Shown: in pieces, positions 28,312 through 43,483 of the stretch | How the letters are laid out: the number at the start of each line of letters is the position of its first letter | Position numbering within the stretch: the first letter of the stretch is position 1 | DNA from: Nipponacmea schrenckii | Taxonomy: Eukaryota > Mollusca > Gastropoda > Lottiidae | Assembly (NCBI GenBank): GCA_030562195.1 | Contig: JAUJPP010000002.1 | Span: 1 to 64,000 of the forward strand | Direction of reading: 5' to 3' | Length of the DNA stretch: 64,000 nucleotides | Translations under genes and position numbers: made by a program | Notes under the pieces: model-generated | Told to the model about the DNA's origin: nothing | The model's database searches: none | The model's input: only the letters and a program-made list of their open reading frames with translations

Positions 28312-30054
28312 ATGTATACGACCATGAAGACAAAGTTGTGGATCATATCGTTTCTGCTATTAATATGTTTGTATGTTGTTACCTTCCGGGGACCTATTTT
28401 ATCTCGGCAGTCAAAATATGATGTTGGTGATGATGAAAATACTCTCAAATTCACGGTGGGTAATGGTGGGAGACAGGAGAGGGAAAAGGACGTTATTCTT
28501 CGACATATTAAAGCCGAGTATGAATATTATTATGCTGAAAGGAAACCAACTTCAAAAGATTTGGAACTGGAAGACCTTCGGAAGATTTTGTTTCCACTTC
28601 ACCAACATACAGAGTATGAGAGATTTTTCATCAACGTACCCAAGTCACACCAAACTCCTGTGAGTCGACGAATTGCAGATACACGTCCGTATGAATGTAG
28701 AAAAATATCATACACCAACCCAACTTTACCAACCGTAAGTGTTATTATTCCTTTACATGATGAACCTTGGTCAACGTTATTAAGAACTTTACACAGTATA
28801 TTGGAGAGGACACCCGATAAATATTTGGGAGAAATTATATTAGTTGATGATCTAAGTAAATTGGAATTTCTGAAACAAAATCTTACTATCTATGTTAAAG
28901 AACTATCACCTAAAATACATATCATAAGATCTGATTCCCGTCTTGGAACCATGAAATGTCGCATGTATGGAGCTTCACAAGCTAAAGGACAGGTGCTAAT
29001 GTTCTTGGACTCACATACTGAAGTCAATATAGGTTGGCTTGAACCGATTCTGTGGGAAATCTATAAAAATAGAAAAACAATCATACAACCCGCTGTAGAC
29101 ATTATAGACCCAGAAACCTTTCAATATGAAAATTATATGAACAATATCCGGGGTGATTTTGAATGGACGATGGGGTTCACGTTTGCCCCCCTTCCACCAA
29201 GACAATTAGCTGGAAGAAATCCATCTGATCCCATTATTACGCCTGCAATTGTGGGCTGTAGTTTTGCTGTTGAACGGAATTATTTCTTTGAGGTTGGAGG
29301 GTTAGATAGTGGAATGAAAACGTGGGGAGCGGAAGATGTCGAGTTGGCTATAAGAACATGGCTATGTGGTGGTAATGTCAAGATATTAGAGTGCTCTAGA
29401 GTTGGCCACATTTTTAAGAAGGGTCATCCTTTTCATGTAGATTATTCTGAACTATTGTTCAATGAAAGAAGGATAGCTGAACTGTGGTTGGATGATTATA
29501 AACATATATTTTATTCTGTACACGAAGGGAGAATAAGTCCCCCATCCAACTACTCCGATTTCAAAGATATGATGGAATTGAAAGAGAAGTTAAAATGTAG
29601 AAAATTTGATTGGTTTTTGAAAACGATATTTCCAGAATTGCAAGTACCACCAGAAAGGAGTGTCAGATTTGGTAAAGTGAAGAATTTGGCTAGTTTTATG
29701 TGTATTGGAATTACAGACTTACCTGATGCAAGTCCTTTAGAGATGAGAGATTGCTGGGGTTACGAATCTCATCAGATAGCATTGACTAACAACGGTTTAC
29801 TTATATTAAACGGTCAGTGTATATCAGTATACAATAACTATTTAGTATTTAAACCATGTAATATTAGTGAACCAGAATGGTCTTATAAGTACCAACAGTT
29901 AAGATGGTCTAATAATGAGTATTGTGCCATGCAGGTTATTGATCCAGATTCTAGATTCCCAGACAGGCACACTGTGATGCTTATGTCATGCAACGCGAAT
30001 AAGGATGCTGTTAATTTTTCAAAATGGACATTTACATATAATCTAGAAAATTAG
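28312..30054 (+). CDS. Polypeptide N-acetylgalactosaminyltransferase-like protein, intronless
   Basis: This is a GT-A family 27 enzyme that would start mucin-type O-glycans by adding GalNAc to Ser/Thr in the Golgi. The 580-residue single exon has type II topology: a short cytosolic start, a membrane anchor at about 9-24, and a luminal stem and catalytic domain. Landmarks are the sugar-nucleotide region SVIIPLHDE (143-151), IILVDDLS (175-182), the metal-binding DSH (233-235) and RVGHIF with His366. The C-terminal ricin-type lectin domain covers about 455-580. Two features are odd. The usual WGGEN block reads WGAED (338-342), and the lectin repeats lack the standard CLD and QxW signatures. A second Met at residue 5 is an alternative start. 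Substrate specificity cannot be read, and the protein may be a divergent or weakly active family member. Confidence 0.9.
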   Translation: MYTTMKTKLWIISFLLLICLYVVTFRGPILSRQSKYDVGDDENTLKFTVGNGGRQEREKDVILRHIKAEYEYYYAERKPTSKDLELEDLRKILFPLHQHTEYERFFINVPKSHQTPVSRRIADTRPYECRKISYTNPTLPTVSVIIPLHDEPWSTLLRTLHSILERTPDKYLGEIILVDDLSKLEFLKQNLTIYVKELSPKIHIIRSDSRLGTMKCRMYGASQAKGQVLMFLDSHTEVNIGWLEPILWEIYKNRKTIIQPAVDIIDPETFQYENYMNNIRGDFEWTMGFTFAPLPPRQLAGRNPSDPIITPAIVGCSFAVERNYFFEVGGLDSGMKTWGAEDVELAIRTWLCGGNVKILECSRVGHIFKKGHPFHVDYSELLFNERRIAELWLDDYKHIFYSVHEGRISPPSNYSDFKDMMELKEKLKCRKFDWFLKTIFPELQVPPERSVRFGKVKNLASFMCIGITDLPDASPLEMRDCWGYESHQIALTNNGLLILNGQCISVYNNYLVFKPCNISEPEWSYKYQQLRWSNNEYCAMQVIDPDSRFPDRHTVMLMSCNANKDAVNFSKWTFTYNLEN

Positions 30055-30277
30055 GTTGAGTGTTCTAACAGAGAAAACAGTTTTATTAGTGTTGTATTAA
30101 TGTAAAATTTCATTTTGTAAAAAATGGGTTAAAAGGGATAAGTACTTGTATACTGAGATGTTTCTTACATAGTTGGCTCAAACATGAATAAGTTACAACA
30201 AAATTGGCATAGGTATACCTTTTTAGAGTATAGTAGAAGAAAATGTCAAAGTGAGAAAAGTCAATTTATTTTCAACC

Positions 30278-30925
30278 CAGGCGCCTGTGGTAAACAAGTG
30301 GTTACCTAGCAAGATACGCCCACTTTAAAGTTTATTTTTAGGTGGAAAATCCCAACATTATTTGTTGAAATGACCAAGATCTCATGATCAAGCTAAATTT
30401 CATTAAAATCAGAAGTCTCTATTGTTTTCACAAACAAATTTTGACGCACTTTTATTAAGACAAGGGCAATAACTCAGGAACTTTTTTGATTAATCGTCTA
30501 CTTCGAACTTGACCAACATGACATCAATAAAAATGATCAAATGGAATGAAACTATAGCGTGTTGTGTTAACAAATTAATTTTGAACCATTTATACTAAAT
30601 CAAGAGCAGTAATTGTTTATCCAAATATCTCATTATTGATCTTGTCAAAGATCTCATCAATAGTTCACACCAAACTTCATTCAAATCAGATAAAAACTGT
30701 ATGTCTATTGCCTATATATTTCAATTAACTAAGTCAAGGGCAATAACTCTAAAACCGTTAATCAAAAAATTGTAAATATGAATAATGTCCACAATCTCAT
30801 CAATATAAATGATCACAACAAATTTCATTCAAATCAGATGAAAACTGTGGTCTCTATTGCGTTCACCAGCTAATTACCAGCTAATTGTGGATGGATGGAC
30901 GGGTGACGACCACATTATATAATAA
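30278..30925 (+). mobile_element. Dispersed non-autonomous element (gggcataactc family), full-looking copy
   Basis: The copy starts near 'acaagtggttacctagcaag' and 'atacgccca' and ends in 'tggatggacgggtgacgacc' plus 'acattatataat'. Internally it repeats 'caagggcaataactc' and 'catcaatatgatca'-type blocks. Both ends are found in inverted order in the copy at 43484-43850, and the terminal part matches the compound array at 33380-34920. No coding capacity is visible. Confidence 0.7.
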
Positions 30926-31389
30926 AAACTAAAAACAGGATGAACACAGAAGTACCAAATTAATTTTAATATGCAGTTAAAAATAAAAGTAACATTTAGA
31001 AATATTAAAATATTCATTATAATATCACAGCTTAACAGAAGTATATATAACCTACTGACATATTTACTATCACTGATAATTTGTATCCACATTCCATATT
31101 CTTTCATTTGATGTATTCTTGATAGTATCCAAAAAATTATTTGCTAAAATAACTGTTTTATTTTGGAAGCAGAAGCTATAATCTTTCAAACAGAATGTAA
31201 TTTAACCAAATTAAATTACATTGAAATTAAATATTTATCATTTTACCATCATACAATAACATCACTTGTTTAGATTGAAACAAAGTTAAAGCAGCAAAAA
31301 TGAATTACTAACATTACTGAAAGACTGAACTTAAAGAGCTTCGCCGCATTACAAAATATCAAATTTCTTCAAAAACAGTTTTCTGGTTC

Positions 31390-34300
31390 TTAACTTGAAC
31401 TTAATGTTTTCACTGTCACATACAGTTCCTTACATTTCTGTGAAAGACTGTCTAAATGTGGCCAGTTACAACCCATAACAGCTACTAAACACTTCATCTA
31501 AAATAAAAAAAAATACATTTCATAATCAGAACAAATTAGAATCCACCATTTATTTCTTTACAAATTGGAGGGTTATTTGACAAATTGTGACTTGCATGAT
31601 ACAGTAATTTCCAACCAGTTACACAGTAAAAGGGCATGGGGCCTGCATTGTTTCTTATCACAAAATTCTTATATAACTGCATGGTCCCTTTTGGACAATT
31701 CTGTCCTCAAAATGATTCATAGACACAATAAGAGCAGAATTTATTATGTTTGGTATTTATTAGCTTTCAAATATGGAATATTAAGGATATTTATAAAATT
31801 ACTTTTATAGTTTGTTTGGTATCTCTTGGCATTAAAATATGTAATATAAAATTTATATATGGAATACTAACCTGTCCATTTCTTTTAATTATTTGAATTA
31901 AGGATGTTAACAGGTAAATGGCTGAAACAGAAAATCAGAAGTCAGGGCATTTATAAAGTATTATTGCAGACTTTTAAAGTCAATCGAATGAATAGTGAAA
32001 TTATACAATAATATGTAATAATATTACCTGTATCATTGTCTATAGTTTGTTGTTCTAAGGCTGTAGTAAGAGCGCTACCTATTTCAATATCTACATCATC
32101 ATCTTTCTAAAAATTCAAAATAATATTTTTATGAAGTATTGTTCTATAAATGTAATCTTCCTAACTTCAACTAGAACACAGATAAACTACTCATTATTCA
32201 ACAATGACAGTTATTATATATCAAAACCAAATTACACTTTTTAAAAATCAGAAACCTGCTATACTCATACTAAAACCTGATACTTGCCTGTGCTGTTGTG
32301 ATATTAAATGCTAATTCAGCATAAAGTAACTCTGCTTGTGGGTCATGGCTGTTTTCTAATAGTCCAGTACAACATATTTTTATACATTGGCTGTATAATA
32401 TCTCATCTTTCTTTTCTCCAAATAATATAGTATACATGAATCTACTACCACTCAGATTTATTATCTGAAAAAGTTAAACATTAAATTCACTAGTATAATA
32501 TTTAAATGACATATAGAAGTAGGAACATTAAATAAATAAGAACACTATTATAGATATACTACTCCTTCCTTTAAATGAAGTAACATTTCAATTCACATAC
32601 TTCATTTAAAGGAAGGAGTAGTATATCCATAATAATAGTGCTCTATTTTATTTCATTAACTTCACTGTATATTGATTACAAGTTAAAGGTAGAATAATAG
32701 TTATGATCAATTATGAGGTCAAGTTTGTTTTCAACTTATTTAATTAAATTCCAGTGTCAAAACTAAGGAATAAGAAAGCTCTCTGGGATTGTATCTGGGA
32801 CAAAAGCCTGGTGCTGTCTGACCAATCGGATTACCATATTTTTGACAGTGTCGAATTATGTGGATAGGTATTTCATACACAAATAAGGACCTGCTATTGG
32901 GCAACTCTAGTGGCCTCCTTTTAATGTTAAAGGTACCCAGAAATTTATCAGTTAACTTTTAAACTCGTTTAAAAGAAATGAGTTTAAAAGAAATGGCAGA
33001 CTAGCCAACATGGCACTCTTCACACCCAAACCACACTCTTGTACAGTAAATATGGTATTGAATTAAATAAAAATTATAGATTTATGGTTGAAAAATAACC
33101 ACAGGAAAACAATTGTTAAACAACAGTCACTGATCTCCATAAATATACCGGTAGTACTTACTATTGGTAATAAATGTAATTTATGTTGTAATGTAGATGT
33201 ATCAATAACTGATAATATATCATGTAAAACATTAACTGATGTATGTATTACAACTGTTAAAACTTCATCTATCAACAATAAATTCTGTAATATTTCACAA
33301 GTTGAATTCCATATCACATCTTTTACTCTTATTTCTTTACTGCATAAAATTTTACCTAGAATATATTATTAATACAAAAATTAAACGAGCGGACGCCCGA
33401 AAGGCTTATACGCCCACCAGCAGCAAATTTTTATTGGTGAGCAAAACACCAACAGCAAAAAAGTCAGAAAGCCAGGAACCAATGATCGAAATTTCATGAA
33501 ATTCGAACCCATCCAAGATCTCATCAATATGAACAAGCATACCAAGTTTCATTGAAATCCGATGAAAACTGTGGTCTCTATTGTGGCCACAAGCAATTGT
33601 GGACGGACGGACGTTCGAACAGACAGGGTCAACCGCAATATACGCCCCCATTATATGTGGGCATATAAAAATGTTTGGATAAACATTGTAGCCTGTATCA
33701 CACCCACAAGCTGAATTTGACGAATTCTCACTAAGAAAGGGGGCATAACTCACCAACCGTAAAAGTCAGAAAGCTGATTTTCGAAAGGAACCAAGATTTT
33801 ATGATGATAGAGACACATACCAAGTTTCGAAAAGATTGAACAAAAATTGTGGCCTGTATCGCGCCCACCCTACAAGCTGAATTTGACAAATTCTCACTAA
33901 GAAAGGGGGCATAACTCACCAACCGTAAAAGTCAGAAAGCTGATTTTCGAAAGGAACCAAAATTTTATGATGATAGAGACACATACCAAGTTTCGAAAAG
34001 ATTGGACAAAAATTGTGGCCTGTATCGCGCCCACAAGCTGAATTTGACGAATTCTCACTAAGAAAGGGGGCATAACTCACCAACCGTAAAAGTCAGAATT
34101 ATATGTGGGCATATAAAAATGTTTGGATAAACATTGTAGCCTGTATCACACCCACAAGCTGAATTTGACGAATTCTCACTAAGAAAGGGGGCATAACTCA
34201 CCAACCGTTAAAGGCAGAAAGCTGATTTTCGAAAGGAACCGAGATTCGGACAGACAGGGTCAACCACAATATACGTCCACAATATATGTGGGCATATAAA

Positions 34301-37300
34301 AATGTTTGGATAAACATTGTAGCCTGTATCACACCTACAAGCTGCATTTGACAAATTCTCACTAAGAAAGGGGGCATAACTCACCAACCGTAAAAGTCAG
34401 AAAGCTGATTTTCGAAAGGAACCAAGATTTTATGATGATAGAGACACATACCAAGTTTCGAAAAGATTGAACAAAAATTGTGGCCTGTATCGCGCCCACC
34501 CTACAAGCTGAATTTGACAAATTCTCACTGAGAAAGGGGGCATAACTCACCAACCGTAAAAGTCAGAAAGCTGATTTTCGAAAGGAACTAAGATTTTATG
34601 ATGATAGAGACACATACCAAGTTTCGAAAAGATTGGACAAAAATTGTGGCCTGTATCACGCCCACAAGCTGAATTTGACGAATTCTCACTAAGAAAGGGG
34701 GCATAACTCACCAACCCTAAAAGTCAGAAAGCTGGTTTTCGAAAGGAACCGAGATTTTATGATGACAGAGACACATACCAAGTTTCATTGTAATCCGATG
34801 AAAACTGTGGTCTCTATTGTGGCCACAATCAATTGTGGACGGACGTACGTCCGGACGTCCGGACGGACGCACAGGGTCAACCGCAATATACGTCCACATT
34901 ATATGTGGGCGTATAAAAAAGCGTAAACAATGTATTTCTATTATTTAAACTGATACACACAAAAAAAGCTAGAAACCTCTTACCACTCCTTCAATATACA
35001 TTGAGTCTGAAGGATAATGTTAAGCTCATTTGTTGAAAGAATTTGTAAGAAATAATTTATCAAAAGCATGAGACTTGGTGCAGCTCAAATCTTAAATGAT
35101 CCAAACAATGGTAAAAGAGTAAGACTGGATGTATATGGTAGACACACTTTAACCATTTTTGATAAACTTACCAATAATATGAATGTGATTTTTACTTAAT
35201 GACCATGATGGGTTTGAAATTTGTAGATATTCAAGTGCTTCATTCCATAGATTTAAATCACCAAGAGAAAAAGCAGACTTGATACTTCCTTGTATTTCAT
35301 CTCCTTTCAATACTGGAAACTTCTGAATGAAAATACAATGCAATGATATCAATAAAGATTGTAAAGGGGTTTTCAAAACCTTTGAAGATTATTGGAGACA
35401 CTAATAGAATTTAATAGAATTTTCAGGCAGAAGTCTTGAGATTCAGGCAATTCCACTAAAACTGAGTTTCATAATGTAGGCACTGGAATATACTTAGCTA
35501 ATTACAAGCTACATATAGAAATAGGTGTTGGTAAAGAAGCACAAGCTTGCGTTATTAAATGTCAGAAATAGTATATCCATATATCATGTGCTTCTTTAAT
35601 TACAAGCTTTAAATACAGAAACCACAGACCAAGAACATTAGAATGATGTAAATAGAAGACATTTATTGCCACATGTAAAACTCTTTACAACCCCAACAGA
35701 TTGTAAATGTATGTATTATAATGTACGTAAATTAAAATAATCCCAGAAGCAAAAGTTGCCTTTCTCCTATAATGTTGTATAATATTGATAATATTTGGTA
35801 CTTACAATGTCAGCCTTAATTGTTACAGGTTTGAGTGAACTGTTGTGTACAGGTGGCTGAGAAGGTGATTGCGTGTTGGTGACTGGTGATGATATCTGTG
35901 GTGAGGCTGGTGGTATCTGAACTGGTATTGAAGGTGGTACATTAGAAGTTGTACCTCCAGGTGGTTGAGAAGGAAAGACTGAATGCCCACCACTTGGTTG
36001 TATATTCATTGAATCTATCAAAGGTTTTATCATGGCACCCAAAGGCCTGAAGTAAAAAAACCGATAAAACAAAAATTTCAAATGATACCTTGGTTCTGTC
36101 ATTTATTCACACTGTTTCAATATAAAATTTAGGGATCAAATGTGAGTTGTTTTGAAAAATGTATGTTATTTGCAATAATTCTTGTGGTTTGAATAGGTGG
36201 GTCATTTATCTCCTTTAATGTTGTGACTCAGGCATCCAAATCACAAATGGATAATATATATTTCAAATAAAATCTTTCAACAAAACTACCTACGTATTTA
36301 AAACTTCACTAGGAAGACCAGTTATATGAGATGGAATACTTTTCCCAGTTAGAAACTGACACACCTCATCACTAAAATTATTACAATTATGTTCCAGTAA
36401 GTTATAGTCTTGAGATCTGGAAAATTTAATAGTAATTAAATAAGATTAATTATCAAGGGTTAACAATCGGCATTTATAACTTGGACAAAAATATTAAATT
36501 ACTGTAGATGTTTGATGATCAGATTGTTTTGTTATTGTGATGTGATGTATGACAATAAGTTCAGAAAGTTTAAGTTCTAATTATTACCAAACATTCATGG
36601 CATTGAAGTACAGTTTACAGTTTGATATTAGTTGAATATTGCTTAGTGTAGGATATTTTTAACATAAACAAAACATCGTTTAAAAATGTCCGGTTAGGAA
36701 AAAAAATAAATCAACAACCCTGGTTAAGATACAATTCTTATAAATTGTTTCAAGTAAAAACAAGCCTTTTAAAGGGTGCTACTTTGATTTTGAAAAAAAA
36801 CATCCACAAGAAGCTTTCTGCTATCTTAAAAAAACTCAAAACTATGTCCTGGTTTTTGATATTTAACATACCCTATGAATAAACTAAATCTACTAAATTC
36901 AACTGTTTTTATGAAGTACAAATAAATTTACCTAAAGTTCGAGGTTGCCAGTTGTGATAAATATTCTAGAAACATTTCTTTAGGTATCTGCGTTGTACCC
37001 ATATCAATAATGGTATCTGGTTGACCCAATATTGTTCCACACTGAAAAGTACGAATTGAACATCAATTTCTGATTTCTGGTCATATTAAATGGATTTTAA
37101 AGACATTAATTTTCATTTTAAGACCCATTATCCCGTTAATGAGAAAGAAACCATTGATTTTATGTCAGCATCGTTAGCTGCATGGGAGGACGTTAAAATT
37201 GATATGAAAAATTCATCAAAAACATCAGATAGGGTGATTTCAATGGTTTCCATACAAAGGGTTAAATTGATCATCTTTTTGCCTCAGGGTTACAAGTTGA

Positions 37301-37933
37301 AACTCTATGAACTCATGAATAAATATTTAAACATATTCTTTCCATATTTTAAATAGGGAGCCTCATATGTAGTTTTAGAACTAGATATGCACTAGGATTT
37401 TTAAAAAAACAGCTGACAAAATCTTACAGGAGGGCAACTTTCAATTCCACCTGTTCCTCCAAAGTAATACTCCTCTCCATAAACAACAGTTCCAGTGTGC
37501 CAAACACCATCAATCTGTTTTCCTAAATAATAGTTAAACATATTTTAAAAATGCCTCCTAAAAAAAAACATGCTAAAATAGAACAGATGTATATTTAAAA
37601 TTACCCTTGTATTTTTGACAATATTCACTGTTTCTAATTAATACCAGTCTGCCAGTATTGATCAGAAAAGGCATATGGCATTAGGCATTCAGCCTTCCCT
37701 ATATGGACTAGATCTAGGGCAAGGGTAAAATGATTCCTCACACAAAAACTAAGGTCAGGTACAAAGGCTAGGCTATTGCCCCCATTGCCATTGGAATATA
37801 TATAGCCTATATAATAGGTCTACTTAGTAGGCCTAGGCTACTTACCTAAAAAAGCCATTGACATTGACCGTGCTAACCCTTTGGTTAGATCATAAACATA
37901 GAGTTTTACAGGCAAAGAACCACTGTCATTCAT
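31390..37933 (-). CDS. DESI1: DESI1-type PPPDE peptidase with C-terminal PUL/ARM-like domain (11 exons)
   Basis: PPPDE-family thiol peptidases of the DESI type remove SUMO from substrates. Exons (minus strand): 37933-37846, 37522-37428, 37041-36932, 36416-36294, 36046-35806, 35322-35172, 33355-33162, 32464-32288, 32106-32028, 31921-31872 and 31497-31390, giving 471 residues. The N-terminal 145 residues align with human DESI1: the catalytic His38 in VWHTG and Cys109 in [10 protein letters not shown] are both present. A Pro/Ser/Thr-rich linker (about 146-219) leads to about 250 helical residues ([13 protein letters not shown]..., [20 protein letters not shown]...) resembling the PUL/armadillo-like domain of PLAA and Ufd3. 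Human DESI1 (168 residues) lacks this part. Intron 8 has a GC donor (CAG|GCAAGT). Intron 6 is filled by a repeat array. The PPPDE call is firm; the PUL label rests on pattern similarity. Confidence 0.9.
32541..32640. repeat. Long hairpin in DESI1-like intron 7
   Basis: The left arm 32541-32582 is the near-perfect reverse complement of 32598-32640, around a 15-bp spacer. The inner 25 bases or so pair without mismatch (tactccttcctttaaatg and its complement). No coding content. It is probably a small palindromic MITE. Confidence 0.9.
33380..34920 (+). repeat. Compound array of the gggcataactc-family element in DESI1-like intron 6
   Basis: The block 'attctcactaagaaaggggg' occurs at about 33724, 33890, 34051, 34172, 34354, 34521 and 34682. 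Units are about 161-167 bp, with a short and a long exception. A higher-order copy offset of 631 bp is clear because 33724-34100 and 34355-34731 are almost identical. Both outer ends carry 'ggacggacg', 'agggtcaaccgcaatatacg' and 'atatgtgggc', the terminal signature also seen at 30278-30925 and 43484-43850. Open frames inside are repeats of each other and not genes. Confidence 0.9.
35532..35598. repeat. Small hairpin element in DESI1-like intron 5
   Basis: TAAAGAAGCACA at 35532-35543 is the exact reverse complement of 35587-35598. The interior block 'aaatgtcagaaatagtat' and the right arm recur at 8203-8244. This looks like a short MITE. Confidence 0.7.
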
Positions 37934-41079
<3,146 letters not shown>

Positions 41080-42378
41080 CAGTTATCACTTGTGTCTTCT
41101 ATATATTTCTTTTTCTTATGAAGATGTATATATATATTGTTTATTGTTAGCACCCATATTTCTGTCATGTTTCTCAATGGTATATGAACATACCGGTTGA
41201 TATCATATGTAAAATACAGTTATTGAATCACACTTTATTGGTAACGAAATCTTCCCAATTTATTCAAGTTAGATAAATTTTCATCATTATTTATTAAATA
41301 ATACTTTGAAAACACTGTGCCTTGCGAAATTCTCATCTGATTTGAAATCCAGCTTCTTATTTGAAAATTTGATAAAATTATAATTAGGTGAAGGCAAGGC
41401 CAGAAACTATAATACACACATAGAAGAATTGAGAAAAGTGTTTGAATCTTGTTTGATTATTACATATGGTAATGATCATCATAGGCTTTCAAGGTCCTAG
41501 ATTTAAGGGGGAGGCTGGAAACAAAGTACTATCTCTTGTGTTATGGGTCCAAAAAATACATTGATTGCAGTCTTTGGTAAAAATATATGAATTGCAGCCT
41601 TTCCCTACCCCTTTCTCCTTAATCCATTGATGATCATTTGTATAACCGGTAAATTTTTTTTCAATGTTATATTGTGATAAAGGTAAATATATCAAATTAT
41701 TCCTTGGTCAATTGTGGTATTGTCTAATAGTGACTGATACATTACTTAAAGTTGACATCCAATTTCTAAAATGAAATAATTTGACTTCTGGGTCCAAATC
41801 TATCTGGAGTTAGTTCTTCTTGGCCAGATAATCTAACCTTTGATAAATACATTATTTGTAAAGAAGCAAATTTAAGCTAATTTATTTTTTTTTGCTTTGA
41901 ATTGAGAAATATTTGATGCAGAATTATACTGTATCTGAGATTCTCTATACCAGTACCTTGTTTTTATTGATATCATGGTTTTTTACTTTGAATTTAAATT
42001 ACAGACATTAGATGCATCTGGGTTGGCCACCTTTATAAAATAGACAATTAAGTTGGTGTATATATGATATACCGGTATTTTGCTATGGTGAATTAGTATT
42101 TGAAGTACCAATTTGGATCTGCTTTCTCATTTACATTCAAAAGACATTTTTATCAGTCTTTGTGTTTGTATAATCGACAAAACTATGATGTCACTATGAT
42201 AAAATCATTTTGCTTTCAAGATATTTGTGATAGTCATTTCATGATCCAGTTAATTGTCTTTGAAATTACAGGAACCATTGAGGTCATGACTTGAAATCAG
42301 AAAAAACAAACGCCAGAAATATATTTTTGAAGATAATCCAAAGCCTATGTCTATATATTTAAAGCCAAGCTATTTTAA

Positions 42379-42849
42379 AGGGGCACAGTCTTGATTTGTT
42401 TCGGACAATCATCCGACAGCCTCAAACACATGAAATCTTTTGTTTAGCTAATCAGAAATAGTCTACAGAGCTTACCTTTGAAATTTGAGCCTTCAAATCT
42501 ATGTGTATCCATAATTATCCGTGTTTGAAAATCATAATGTCTTAAGATATTATGAACGTCCCGCCATATTGGAAAATCAAAGAGTTATAAATAGACTACT
42601 GTGCAGGCCCACACTGATAAAACAAAAAGAAAGTACATGTAATAACAATTGTAGATTTTGTCAACAGGACACACAATTTTCAGACTGACTGAAGACCAGC
42701 CGCGTACAGCAAGGAAAAAAATAAAAAGTGAAATTTTTGAGGTATATTTCAAGGTATTTTGCGATTTTCTTAGAGCTTGAGTATTTCTGAGGAGTGTTTA
42801 AATGTAACAAAGGCCCAAAACGATCCCTAAAAGTCAAGATTGTGCCCCT
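42379..42849. mobile_element. TTAA-flanked MITE (piggyBac-like), 471 bp
   Basis: TTAA at 42375-42378 and 42850-42853 flank inverted termini. The left end reads AGGGGCACAGTCTTGA and the right end is the reverse complement of AGGGGCACAATCTTGA (one mismatch in 16). No transposase frame is present. TTAA target duplication is the hallmark of piggyBac-type transposition, so a non-autonomous piggyBac-like origin is inferred. A diverged relative of its interior ('aaatttga...cttcaa') may lie at about 21715-21765 in TBC1D15. Confidence 0.75.
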
Positions 42850-43483
42850 TTAAGAATTACAAATATCATTTAAAGATAAAAAAAAGAAGATGTAAAGGTA
42901 TGGGATTTTTCTGATTTTTGATGTCACAAATCCTATGCAGTAATGCAGATATTTTGTTCAATCTACTTTAACAAAAATACTACTTAAAATATTGAAGATT
43001 GTAATTAAGGTAATGAATTAGGGTATATCAAGTTTCCATTCATTACACCACAAATGATTAGCAGTTTATCTCAATATTAGGATTTGAATGGTTTCAAGCT
43101 ACTCTCATATTATTTATATAAATATATTTATTCAGTTATTTAAGCTACAAGTTACAGTTTTAAGCTTCTTGCTATGTGTACCATATTTTGACATATTTTT
43201 TAAAACATTCATTGTTAGTATTAGACTCCAAAATAAACTGTAATAAATCTTACCTTGTTAAGCATAATAGAATAATATTTGAATTATATAAATCTTTATG
43301 TACATGTTTTTTTTGTGAATTAGGGAAAGAAATGCTAAGATGAAACACAAAGTTAGGATTAACCCAGGTACAAAATATAAGCAGCTAAAATTATGAATCG
43401 CTAATCATTGAATCATTGAAATTTAGTTGAACTCTGATTATTTATGTGCACACATTTAATTCTGATGTATAATACAGATTTGG

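Noticed and set aside
33406..34899. Several minus-strand open frames, two of them identical in sequence
   Set aside because: They are copies of one repeat unit inside the compound array in the DESI1-like intron; no start context or protein family.
37090..37356. 88-codon open frame on the plus strand in DESI1-like intron 3/2 region
   Set aside because: Its beginning resembles a fragment of the TTAA MITE terminus (aagacccattatccc), and the peptide resembles nothing known to me.
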